A DNA stretch of 64,000 nt from Beroe forskalii (taxonomy: Eukaryota > Ctenophora > Nuda > Beroida > Beroidae), in NCBI GenBank assembly GCA_011033025.1, contig WFMF01000504.1, forward strand, positions 1 through 64,000, read 5' to 3'. The notes beneath the pieces are model-generated. The model worked only from the letters and a program-made list of their open reading frames with translations, was not told the DNA's origin and searched no databases. Shown in pieces: positions 35,620 through 47,400 of this stretch. Each line of letters begins with the position of its first letter. Positions within the stretch are counted from its first letter, which is position 1. A program made the translations under genes and the position numbers.

Positions 35620-38270
35620 GTTTTGAAACACAAGTTCAGGGACATTCCAATCGGTAATTACCAGATTTTGAGAACCGTCCAGACCACTCTATTAAATCAT
35701 TCAGCCTTCCAGCATGTTCGATTTGTGCATATTTCAAAACCCTCTTTTTTGTAACGGAAGGAATTGATAGGCTATTCCTTTCATAACTTAGTCAACTAAT
35801 GCTCTAGATCCATGAATTGACAGTCAGGTAAACTCTCGTGTGTCCAGAATGTTGTGTAAAAATTTCAGATCGATGTGACCAAGCGATTTTGAGATATTTT
35901 CGTTTGAACATTTTGTAACGGATGGAGGGATAGACTTTGCTTCAAAAAATTTTTCCACACAAACTCAATTTTTATCTCAGAAATTCACTTTAAGACTAAA
36001 ATTTTAACAGGGTGATCGAAAATAATCCCTTCACTTGACCATTCATGGGAAATCAGCTGTAGAAAAAGGGTTTAGTTGCTTTTATACGATATTTATGATT
36101 GCCCCTAATTCGTAACGGAGGGAATTCGATTTTGTAACGGAAGGAATATCAAATATTTCCATGTTCCTAGTGTCAGATGGTGAAAATATCCATGCAATAT
36201 CGATATATAACTTCATATCTGTCTTCCCAAACAAATGATTATGGACAGATGGGTTTTTATGATTGAATAATCGGGGCCGAAAATTTTCAAAATCATGAAA
36301 TTCTGAAAAAGATCTTAGAATGAAAAATATCATCTTAAAGTAAATTAAAATCTCATACATGATTCATTTCACCATTTACTACAATATAGCTCAGCTTGAG
36401 ATCCAATTACCGTTATTTTTCTTGTGTTAAATTAGCAAAAAGTGTCTCTGAGGACCAGAAAATTCCCCAAAAATCATCATTTTTGGCCCTTTCCTTCATC
36501 AGATTTTATCATAATCCCATTGTATTTGAGCCCCAACGTCTCTGAAGACCCTACACGACCACAGGCAAACTATTCATGAGGTTTCACACTATTTAGGTGC
36601 TCAGGAGTAGAAAAATCGGTCACCAAATGTATTTAAATTCACATTTGGACGTACAAATTTTAGAGTTGTGTCTGAAATGTCGGTTTTTATGATCTGAATC
36701 CTCATTTTTCTTACTTATGGAACATTCTATAGTCTATTTGGACATTTCTGGCCTGTTTGGGATTGTCTGGAAACAAAAATGACTGATTTTTAGATATTTT
36801 CAATAAATGACCAGCCTGATTTTCCGTAACGGAAGGAGGGTTTATTTTTGGTATAAGTATCACAATTTATGAAATATTCCAAAATCAGAGCTGCAATGAT
36901 AGGGGGGGGGGGCAACCCCCTCAATTTGGTGGATATAAAAAATCGCCAATAGGGGGTTTAATTTTGGGGGGTTTTGGGGGGCTTAATTTTCAGTGTCAAA
37001 ACAACCTCAACTGTGAAAAAAGTGACATTTTTTTTCAAATGGTACCATTTTTGTTTCTGATTTTTGGCATCTTTTTCAAATGGTACCTTTTTTGTTTCTA
37101 ATTTTTTGCACCATTTCGAAATGGTACCATTTATGTGTTTGATTTTTGACCCCCTTTTTTTCCAAATAGTACCATTTTTGTTCGTGATTTTGGTACTATT
37201 TTGAAATGGTACCATTTTGGTTTCCAGTTTTTGACACATTTTCTAAATGGTACCATTTTTGTTCATAATTTTTGGAACCTTTTTGAAATGGTACCATTTT
37301 TGTTCGTGATTTTTGGTACTTTTTGAAATGGTACCATTTTTGTTCGTGATTTTTCACACATTTTCCAAATGGTACCATTTTTCGTTTCTGATTTTGGCAC
37401 CTTCTTAAAATGGTACCGTTTTTGTTTCAGGTTTTCAGACCTTTAATTAAATGGTACCAATTTTGTTTTTGATTTTTGGCATCATTTTCAATTGGTACCT
37501 TCTCCGATTCTGAGTTTTCAGGCGTACCCTTTGAAATGGTACCAAATTTGTGTCCGATTTTTTGCACCTTTTCGAAGTGGTACCTTTTTTGTTTGCGATT
37601 TTTGGCAATTTTTTTAAAGGGTACCTTTTTTGTTGCCTAATTTTGACCCATTTCAGACCCATTTTTGCTGTCGATAGGGGGTTTAATTTTGGGGGGTTTA
37701 ATTTAACCCCCCAGTGGATATAACAAATTGCCAATAGGGGGCTTAATTTTGGGGGGTTTTGGGGGGTTGGCCCCCCTCCAATGATAATGATGGGACCTAT
37801 CTGAGATAGTCCTTCTAATTGGAATTTGAATAAATGCAATAGATAAGGCTTGAAAAAACTTTTTTACGTATTTTTTCTGTAACGGATGGAGGATTTTTGC
37901 CAAAATGGTACTGAAATAATGAAAAATTGGCATGATATGTCCAAGTTTTCAGGGTTGGATATGTTAAATGAGTGTTTTAGCCGACCAAAAACATGAATAG
38001 CATGAACATATAAGCTTCTACATGACAAGAAAATTTCTTTTAAGTGAAGGTCCCAAAATACACACCAGAATTTGTGATATTCCACCAAATTCAAAAGCAT
38101 CCTGTGACCACATTTTTCAAGATTTCTTCACCAAATCTTGGATTTTGACACTTCAGACTATGGTCAATAGGATGATAAGGTTGATTTTCATTTAATGCCA
38201 TTTTGAAATTTTCGTGGAAATGCAACAGGTTTTGAAATATGCACATTTAGATCCAATCCAAATTGCACGC
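35620..38270. repeat. Arm-B-specific insertion with recurrent TTTTGTAACGGAAGGA
   Basis: Absent from arm A, where only about 200 bp lies between the flanking matches. TGTAACGGAAGGA-like words occur at about 35750, 35914, 36111, 36133, 36825 and 37878, always in the same orientation. No coding region is recognised. A 40-bp minisatellite lies inside. Confidence 0.55.
36950..37785. repeat. 40-bp minisatellite with GGTACC, flanked by GGGGGTTTAATTTTGGGGGG
   Basis: About 15 tandem units built on AAATGGTACCATTTTTGTT then CGTGATTTTTGG (37020-37640). Both flanks carry AATAGGGGGTTTAATTTTGG blocks (near 36950, 37674 and 37734). The minus-strand frames (KMVPFQK repeats) are translations of the unit. Confidence 0.85.
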
Positions 38271-38429
38271 ACACCACTTTATATTGCACTCTGAGTAGTG
38301 AAACCCCAGCTCCAACCTCAGGGAATGTGTCACTCGCAATAAATGTGCCGTTCTAGCTCCTCAACGTACCATTCAAAACCCTGATGAAGTGATGATGACG
38401 TCACTCCTCCCTTATAGTTCCCCGTTACA

Positions 38430-38790
38430 CATCTGATAGGATCTGTGTTGGTACATGGTGGTTCACACAGATTATCTCCTGTGGTTTTCGCCCCTCAGCT
38501 GTCTGTGAAGGGCCTTGCCACAGAACCCAGCTCTTACCCTGGCACACCATACATACATAAATCCATACATACACCTGTTGGGATCAGTGGTGGTGCGTGG
38601 TAGCACAGATTATCTCCTGAGGATGTGGCTGTCACCCCTCACTCCCCAGCTGTTTACATGAAGGGTCTTGCCACGGCTCAGAGGCGCACTGCACATACAT
38701 CCCAACATACCTACAAACATACACGTCTGATGGGATCTGTGGTGGTGCAAGGTAGCTCCTGTCACCAAGTAATCTAATTACAGCAGGAAT
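38430..38790. repeat. ~125-bp tandem repeat, three versions
   Basis: CTGATAGGATCTGTG / CTGTTGGGATCAGTG / CTGATGGGATCTGTG each begin a block with GGTGGTGC and a TATCTCCTG segment. Arm A has only one version at 22.26-22.44 kb. Confidence 0.6.
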
Positions 38791-39248
38791 GTAACGGTGT
38801 GTGTGGGAGCAAACAACCCTGTGTGTGTATTCCAACCAGCATCCAAATAATGTATCAATATATCGTATATTTTATTAACAATACCAGGAAGGATTCGGGC
38901 TACAATAATGACTTGGTAATGACTTGATATTTCTTCATGGCATACACATTCCAAAGGAACACGGGATCATTATCCACATTTTCCGGTCTATGAAATAAGC
39001 TAAATGTAGCCGGTTTCTACTGGACTCCAATAATCTATAAGTTCTGTAGCAGTTCTCTTCGTATAATGCATGTCAATCACACTATCTGCTGCACATCGTA
39101 TGATTCAGATTGAAAGTCATTTCACTCTGAAGTTCATAAGGTATAGAATGAAATCAGGTAACCAAGCTGAAAGTAAAGAAATTGAAGATATTTTCAGATC
39201 AATCTGAGCTGCCATATCAAGTATTTGACCAACTCTTCCTCGTTTCAG

Positions 39249-39693
39249 GAGTGTCCTGTAACGATGCTGTGTCCCACATATGCAGTCTACGCGATACTAC
39301 ACGAGTCCACGGGTACCCAGCAGCAGTGTGTTGCTACTTTCAACTACGTCATCGACAACTACCTTGCAGCTATACAGGTAAACAAGGGGTTTAGTGAAAG
39401 TTATCTCGATGTAAAATAAACATGCATTTTCTCATCGTGCATTAAATCATGCATTTATATTTATTTAAGAACTTGACATGAAGAAGAAGTGGAAATGACA
39501 GGGAATCGAACCCGGGGTCCTCCGATCAAGAGTTCGACTTCCTACCATTACACCAACTAACCACTCTCTCATCTGTGTCTTCCCTCAGTCAAGTAAGGAG
39601 TACGTTGGGGGCTCCCTGTTCTGGTTGACTAACACCTGCGAGCTGCATCACTTGATACAGAGCCATCCCCTCCTCTCTCACGTCGCACAGCAG
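39249..39693 (+). CDS. DIL (dilute) domain protein, copy B: two exons
   Basis: Plus-strand exons 39249-39377 (129 bp) and 39589-39693 (105 bp), GT-AG, phase 0. The encoded 78 residues are identical to copy A (21207-21714), while the DNA differs at 8 sites in each exon, all third-position or otherwise synonymous. Includes the DIL signature FWLTNTCELHHLI. The 3' intron begins right before the TTAA transposon at 39716. The upstream polyproline exon seen for copy A has no counterpart in the window. Either an allele or a recent paralogue under purifying selection. Confidence 0.65.
39487..39566 (-). tRNA. tRNA-like sequence or tRNA-derived SINE head, arm B
   Basis: Minus strand, with an A-box-like TTAGTTGGTGTAATGG and a perfect B box GGGTTCGATTCCC (39501-39513). 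Outer bases AGTGG/CCACT can pair, but the standard acceptor stem does not form and the anticodon is unclear. Homologous to 21342-21427. It is antisense in the intron between the two DIL exons. Confidence 0.5.
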
Positions 39694-39711
39694 GTAACTG
39701 CCAATTAACTG

Positions 39712-41508
39712 TTAAAGGGGTAGTACACTCTAGAAAAAGTGCCACTTTTTATGTTTTATTTTATCTACCATTACTGCAAACATATGTTTAGTGAAATCCC
39801 TGTGTTTCTAAGTTACTCTGATCGCGAGAAATCGCACCTTTATGTTATGGCGCGATGACGTCACGTGGGCACATCACCGCAACAAACGCTATCAGATACG
39901 CTATGTGAAAGGTAATAGACGTGTTTTTTTCTGCCGGAAGTTTTGTGTATTTTGAATTACTTTTTGTTTTTCATTATTCAAATTAAACTTTCTCTGAACC
40001 CGTGATGTAATGTAGGTACTTATTAACACAAGCAATAAAGAGGTAACACGATTCAGGGTGGAAAAAAGGCACCTGAATATATGCCACAATTCACAAAAAT
40101 GAATAATATTATGTATTTTACATCCTGTATTGCACGTATGATCATGATTCATGTTAATTTTTAAGTAAATATCTGTGGACACAGTGAATGTGTAAATGTA
40201 GATCACAGGAATGATACTGTAGTACCACTCACGCTTAGTAATTCAGCTTTCAAAAACACCCATAAATGTATCTGACAGTAATTTATGCCACTTTAATAAA
40301 GTTTATACAAAACACCACAACACAACTATGATTAAACTGTGATGATGATCTATAAGCTATTGTTGTAAGAAGGCAGGTAAAATAGTATTTTTATCTACAA
40401 ATATAATAATATAATGATTTCTGAAAGCTGAGACGGTCACTCCCTTTCAAGCTGCTCAAAAGAAGATAAACCCGACAACTTCAAATGGCTCAAATATTAA
40501 AGCAGGAAGTGAGTTTGAAGACAGGACAGCAAGGAACACGGCAGTACTAACTACTGGTTAATACGACAATATTATTAGATTCTAGTCCCAACCAAGGGCA
40601 AGCTGCTGACGAAAAGCCGGCTTCAGTTGATCAGTTGCATATGAACGTTAACACGACAGTTCAGAGAATGAGGTGACTAACACAGATGTAAGAAACAGTA
40701 AAGATGATCTTCCGACGATCTTCCGCCTGAAGATGGCTACTGTTGTCGTGTCAGCGATTCTTTCCACATTTTTATGGGCTAGAATCCTACAACAGACACC
40801 AAGGTTTATTTAGATGTGGTAGAAAAACAGGGCAATTTGATACAACTACGATTCTCACAGTAAAGGTAGTAGCACATACATGGCCAAAGGGCAGAGATGG
40901 ACAATAAAGGTATTTATATGCAATCAAATTTTTGCTTTTCTGATAATTTGTCAGTCTACACGGCTATGCACTGTTGGATGAAAATTTATCAGAAAAACAA
41001 AAAACATGAATCTACGGTACATATGACTCGATAGGTAAGTACAGTCTACACATATCATGATTCAAGAAGTAGGTATACTATATAGCGTGTCATCATTTTG
41101 CAACTAAATATGTGTGTAATACTAATCATAATGATTGGTCAATATTACTCTTTTCTTGCATACGACTACTTGAAATTTATATTTCAATACAATTGCAAAC
41201 ATTAAAGAAAACAAAATTTCAAACGATCAACTGAAATTCCGACAGTTGTACCCAATTTAACACCTCTATAATTCTATATTATATCAGCACAATACATAGA
41301 TTTCACACGTATTGTAACGCTGCGCGGCAACCTGTTGTGCCCACGTGACGTCATCGCGCTGAAATCTATAAACCACAATAACTCGCGACCTAAATGAGAT
41401 AGAGGCATGGGGATTTCACCATTGTATAACATGCAAGGTGAGAAGTGATAAAATCATAACCATTTTAATTTTCTTAAAAGTCAATTGTATAGTGAACTAC
41501 CCCTTTAA
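39712..41508. mobile_element. TTAA-flanked DNA transposon (Kolobok-like?), present only in arm B
   Basis: Element 39716-41504 (1789 bp) with ends AGGGGTAGTACACT and AGTGAACTACCCCT, flanked by TTAA on both sides (39712-39715, 41505-41508). Arm A keeps the empty site with a single TTAA (21185-21188). Long inverted arms of about 190 bp include GCGCGATGACGTCACGTGGG near 39850 and its inverse near 41345. No transposase frame. A TTAA duplication with AGGGG (not CCC) termini points to a Kolobok-type element rather than piggyBac, but this is inferred from the ends only. Confidence 0.85.
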
Positions 41509-41639
41509 TTAATAAGTTAACATGCTTCATTCTCATCAGTAGGTAGGACAACAGGTACCGGTACATGCTACTTATTCTTCAAAGTTTAACTACCTTATAT
41601 TTCTACCTACCTACGGGGATGGAAATAGTCTCAAAAGGT

Positions 41640-42284
41640 GCCTTCTCAATCAGAGTTGGGTGTAGTCACTGTTCAATCTATTGCACAGTCCACTGTAGTG
41701 TACTCAGAAGCATTTTAGTTGAAAGTTGTGAGAGAAAAAGTTGTTACAATCTCTATGACCAACATTTTCCCACTAATTTGATTGGTGGGGGGTGTCAAAT
41801 GCGTCAATTGAGGTCGTTGAAACAGTTGAAATTTGCCCTTATGCTTCAAGAAGGCTCAAGCTCCATGCATTTTTATATAATCAAAGAAAGTAAGAATTTT
41901 GAAAGTTTCTAAAGGTCTAGGACATGTAGTTCAATTGGTGACCATCCCTACTGTCATTTTCTTCTCTTATAGCTTTATAGTCACATAAATCAATTCCAGA
42001 ATAGTCTAGTCATATTGCTTTATCCCTGATTCCCTTCCAGGTTCCACACCTGGAACTATTTCCTGTTCATGTATGAAACACTCGATTCTATTGACTGTCT
42101 CCGTGCATTTATATGACCTAGGGAAGATTATAGTTCAATGGCCTTCTACTGCCCCCGCTGCCCCCCACCGAACTCCCGCCGACCCCTTGTGAACTCCTTA
42201 TCATGACGCTTCACCTATTAATTAGGTACCTAAGTTAGTTATGACAAACATAACTAACACAGTAACACAAGTAAGTAAGTTAGA
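41640..42284. other. Arm-B segment, no gene seen
   Basis: Little match to arm A beyond 41.70 kb. No supported exon. Confidence 0.45.
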
Positions 42285-43220
42285 AAGTTGGGGTCACCAG
42301 GGGGTCAGTAGGGGACTAGGGGTTAGTGGGGGTCACCAAGGGGTCAGTAGGGGTTCGCCAGGGGTCAGCAGGGGGTACGGTGTATAGGAGTTCACCAGGG
42401 GGTCAGCAGGGGTTCAGTATGGGGTCAGCAGGGGTTCAGTAGGAGTTCACTAGGGAGTCAGCAGGGATTCACCAGGGGGTCAGTAGAGGGTCAGCAGGAC
42501 ACCAGGGGTTCAATAGGGGGTCACCAGGGGATAGTGGGGTCACCAGAGTGGGGGTCACCAGGGGTCAGTACGGGGGGGTCAGGGGGGTAGGGGTTGGTGG
42601 GGGTCAGTAGGAGGTCACCAGGGGGTCTGTAGGGGTTCACCAGTGGTCACCAGGGGGTTAGTACTAATAGTAGTTAACCAGGGAGTCAGCAGGGGTTCAG
42701 TAGGGGTTCAGTATGGGGTCAGTAGGGGTTCAGTTTGGGGTCAGTAGCAGGGGTTCAGTAGGGGTTCAGTAGAGGGGAGTCAGGACATCAGGGATTCACC
42801 AGGGGGTCAGTAGAGGGTCAGCAGGACATCAGGGGTTCAATTGGGGGTCACCAGGGGGATAGTGGGGTCACCAGGGGGTCAGTAGGGGTCAGTAGGGGTT
42901 AGTGGGGGTCAGTAGGAGGTCCCCAGGGGGTCTGTAGGGGTTCACCAGTGGTCACCAGGGGGTTAGTACTAGTAGTAATTCACCAGGGAGTCAGTAGGGG
43001 CTCAGCAGGGGTTTAGTAGGAGTTCACCATGGAGTCACCAGGGGCTAAGTAGGGTTCACCAGGGGGTCAGCAGGGGGTCAGTTCCAGGGTTCGCCAGAGG
43101 TCAGTAGAGGGTCAACAGGGGGTCTGCAGGGTTCAGTTAGGGTTCACCAGGGGTCAGTAGAGGGTCAACAGGGGGTCAGCAGGGGTTCAGTAGGGGGTCA
43201 GTATGAGGTCAGTTGGGGAG
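42285..43220. repeat. GGGGTCAGTAGGGGTTCACCA minisatellite
   Basis: Irregular tandem units of 10-12 bp (GGGGTCAGCA, GGGTTCAGTA, GGGGTCACCA) over more than 900 bp, with a strong G-rich strand. Two higher-order duplicated blocks are visible (42470-42680 against 42780-42970). Confidence 0.9.
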
Positions 43221-44050
43221 TGGACTAGGAATCCATTGGGAAGGGGCTACAGAACAGGAGGAAAAGACTGAGGAGGAGACTGGGTAGAAGACTCAGAAGG
43301 AAGTTGAGGAGCAGTGGCTGGTCATGAGGAATCATGAGGCCAAGGTACTAACTTCTAACACGAGACAAGGCTTTAATAAGGAATGCATGGTACTATAGTG
43401 TGAGGGGCACTTTCAGGGCTAAAAAGGGGCAAAGAGCATAGGAATGTACTGGAAAGAAGGGCGGTGGAAGAATGGAGGCAGGAGGTGAAGCTGAAGGAAG
43501 CACTGCTGTTGTAGTAGGTAATATTAGTTGTGGTAAGGTGATATTAGTGGTGGAAATGCCCGGACGTGGGAGCAGGAGTGGATTTCACTGGTTGCAGGGA
43601 CTTGGAGTTGACAGAGATATGGAAATTGGGAAGCCAAAGTTAGCTCCAATAGTCTATTGACAATGTCAGCTCTGTGCTGCAGTCTTTACTGGCAAGCCCT
43701 ATCATCAGAAGTAAGGAGCGCTCATACAAGGACATTTCCTTCAAGCACTCCAATACTTTCCTGGCCACTGGAAACTATTCAAAGCTATTGAGATTTTAAA
43801 AGTAGGATGATTCTGTTCTTTGAGCTAAATTATCTTTAACACCAAATTTTTTCGTGATTTCGATAACAAGTGTCTTCAAATGTACTCAGGTGTGTTCTTT
43901 GAACTATAACAAGCAACTTTCTCTCTGGGAGTTTCTTGATTGGACCCCCCTAAAGAGGGGTAAATATCAAAAATAGAAAAACGGCCAACCGGCCAAGCGT
44001 CTAAAAAATTTCCAATTTCGGCCAATTGGCCGTTGGCCGGTGGACCCCCT
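43221..44050. other. Arm-B segment, no gene seen
   Basis: Purine-rich at 43250-43500. A GGCCAATTGGCCGTTGGCCGG palindromic cluster lies at 43980-44042. The 62-codon frame at 43472 has no support. Confidence 0.45.
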
Positions 44051-44435
44051 CCAAGGCACGTGGTAGATTGGTGTCACGCCAACCAGATTCCAGAAGGTGT
44101 TATTTCCACCTTATGTTGATTATGTAGCATATTCAACCCTGATGCGCGAGGCTGCATGACCGAACCATGTGCGCAGTTTTGGGAATCGCACCAATTTCGC
44201 GACAACATCGCACGATTTGAGGGGCTAACCTTTAGGAAAATGAATTTTAAAAGAGCTCAGCCTTACGAGTTCAGAGGTGAAAAGATCATTAAAATACGTT
44301 ATTCCTGTCAGGAGTTTAAATAATAATGTTCAATAACAGCCCAATGAATATTGAAATTTTTGATTTTTATCAACAAAGGAAACACAAAAATAATCAAAAA
44401 CAAAACAAAGACAGACAAAATAAGATTGCCTAAAC

Positions 44436-47400
44436 CTACGACAACCACCTTGGCCACACAATGCTCCATTGCTGTTCCTCTCTACTCTCCTTACAAGTCT
44501 CCAAACTCACTCTCCCCTCCTGTCCCTCCTCAACTATTCTCATCTCCATCTCCTGATCTGATGAGTGCTAAAAAAGGAACCCCAAGTCTAAAAATTTTAA
44601 TTTCAATTTTTTAAAAATTTCCCCCAAAGGCCCTGAATTTTCAGAAAAATTAAAATTTTACCTTAGTTGAATTTTTTAAAAATTTAAAATTCCCCTTGCC
44701 ATTTTTGGGTCCCTTTTTTTTTTTTAAAAAGGGGCAATTTTAAAAAATAATTTTAAAAACCCCCCCCCCAAAAAAAATTTTTAAACCCAAATTTTAAATT
44801 TTAAAATAAAAAATATTTAAATTGGAATTTTTCCCCCCGGGGAACACAAAAAATAAAACAAAAAAACGCAAAATTTTTCAAACCAACCCCGGGGCCCAAT
44901 GATTTTTTTCTCTATTTTTTAAAAGTCCCAAAAATATTTTTTTTCCCCCAAACCTTTTCCCCCCTTTTTTGGGAATAAAATTAGGGCTTCTTTTGGTTTT
45001 TTTCCCCCCCCCCTTTCCTTTTTCAAAACCCAAACCCCCAAATTTGTTTCCCCAGATCCCGAGAAAAAATTAAAAATTTCCCTTCCCCTTTTTACGCCCC
45101 CCCAAAACTTTTTCCCACAAAACGGGTTAAGACTCTTTCTTCTTTATCCCAAAAGTCCAGGGGGGGCTTCCCCCCGGGGGAAAAGCAGTTTCACAGGGGA
45201 ATAAATTTGAGGGGGGGGGGAAAAATTGGCGTAGTGGGGGGGGGGGGAAACCAGTTGTCAATTTTACCCGGGGGATTTGTTTTTTGTAGAGCTCATTCTC
45301 CAAAAGACTTAAAAAATAACTTAAATTTATAATGGGTGAGGGGGGACAGTAAAAAATTGGAAATACAAAAAAAAACATCTTTTAAATTTCCTCCTTGCCT
45401 TTAAATTTATTTCCCTTTTCTCATGACCTCTGAATGAACTCCTCCTCCCCCTTTCCCCCTTGAAACATTAACTGCTCCCCAAATATTCATAATGGGGTGC
45501 CTGTTTTTTTTGTTCCCCCTTTTAAAGAACCCCGGTTTGGGGGGAGGATTTGTAAAATGTGGGTGGGGTGCAGAAGATGGTGTAAGGGGGTTCAGGTGGT
45601 GGGGTCGGGTAGTGGGGTCAAGGTGGGTGGTTAGGGGTAAAAGGGTGCAATGGAGTGGTGTGGGAAAATGGGGGCAGGGGGGTGGGTGGGGGGGGGTCAG
45701 GGGAATTTAATGGGTGGTGAAGTGGGGGGGCGGGGAGGGGAAGTGGGTGGGGAAGGGGGGGGGGGTGGGGTTAAAAATTGGGTTTCGGGTGGGGTGGTTT
45801 TGGGGGGTTTAATGGAAAATTTTGGGTTAATGTTTTGGAAATGGTCAGGAAAATGGAAATGGTCATGTTCTTCCCCTCAAACTGGAAAACCCTTGCTTCT
45901 TACCCCGAACCCCCCAAAAACCCCTCAAAAGTTGCTTTCTCCTCCCCAGAAAAGGAGGGGGTTGGAAAAAGGTTTAGGAGAGTGGCTTTAGCTCCAATGT
46001 CCCCCCTGGTAAAAAGGGGTGGGAAAAATTGAAAAGTTCCTAATGAAGTGGGAAACAAGTGGGAATTAATCTAGCCCCCGAAAATTTTTTTCCAAAAAAA
46101 ACCCCCTTTCCATCCCTAACCAGGGGTGGAACCTTTACAACCAAAACCTTCCCCTTGGGGGGTAAGGAGGGGGCCTCCCCCCTGGGGTTTACCCAAAAGT
46201 GGGGGTCCCCTGGTACAGGGAAAAAAGCCTTCAGATGGGCTTCCCCAGGGATTTGAAAGCCGGGGGGGGTCTGCGCCGGGTTATTGATTCCGAAAGGGGC
46301 TCCAACACTTAAACATTTGGGAATGGCCAAATTTTTACTAAAATAAGAGGAATTTAGCTTTAAAATTTGCGAAAGAAAAATTCTTTGGATTTCGATTTTA
46401 AAACAAATTTTTCCTTAATTAATCCCCAAATTTAACGGTTTGGGAAAAATCTTAAAAAAAATTTCTCCCAATTTTTGGAGAAACTCCAAATTTAAAGCCC
46501 CGGGAAAAATGAAAAGTTTTTAATTTTTTTTTAACCCCAAAAAAATAATTTTAAAATTGAAACCTAAAAATAAAATTTTCATTTCAAAAAAAAGAAAAAA
46601 GAAAATGGGGGTTTTTTTTTTTGGGGTTTTAAAAAAAAAAAAAAGGGGGCCCCCCGGGGGTTTAAAGGGGGAAAAAGGGGGGGGTTTTGGGGGGGTTTTT
46701 GGGGGGAAAAAAGGGTTGGGGGGGGAAAAAGGGTTTTTTTTTAAAAAAAAAAAAAAAGGGGAAAAAAAATTTTTTTCCCCTTTTTAAAAACCCCCCCCAT
46801 TTTGGAAAAAAATTTCCCCCCTTTTTTTTTTTAAAAAAAAATTTAAAACCCCGGGGGGGTTTAAAAGGGGGGGGTTTTTTTTAAAAAAAACCCCCCCCTT
46901 TTTTCCCCCCCCGGGGTTTGAAAACCCCGGGGGGCCCGGGGTTTAAGGGGGGAAAAAAAGCATTTTTTTTTAAAAAAACCCAGGGGGGTTTAAAGGGGGG
47001 GCCAAAAGGGGAAAAAAAGGGAAGGGGGGGGCCCCTTTTTTTAAAAAATTGGGCCGGGGGTTTGGGTTTTGGAAAAAATTTTTAAAAAAGGGGGAAAAAT
47101 TTTTAAAGAAAAAATTTTAAAAAAAAACCCCCCCTTTTTTTTTAAAAACCCCCTTTTTAAAGGGGGGAAAAAAAAATTTTTTTAAAAATTTTGTTTTTTC
47201 CCCCCCAAAATTTTTTTTAAAATTTTAAAAATTTAAAAAAAAAAAAATTTTTTAAAATTTTTTTTAAACCCCAAAAAAAAAAAAAATTTTTTTTAAACCG
47301 GGAAAACCCCAAAAAAAAAATTTTTAAAATTTTTAAAGGGGTTTTCCCTTTCCCCTTTTTTTGGGGGGGCCCCCCCTTTTTAACCCCCCTTTTATAAAAA

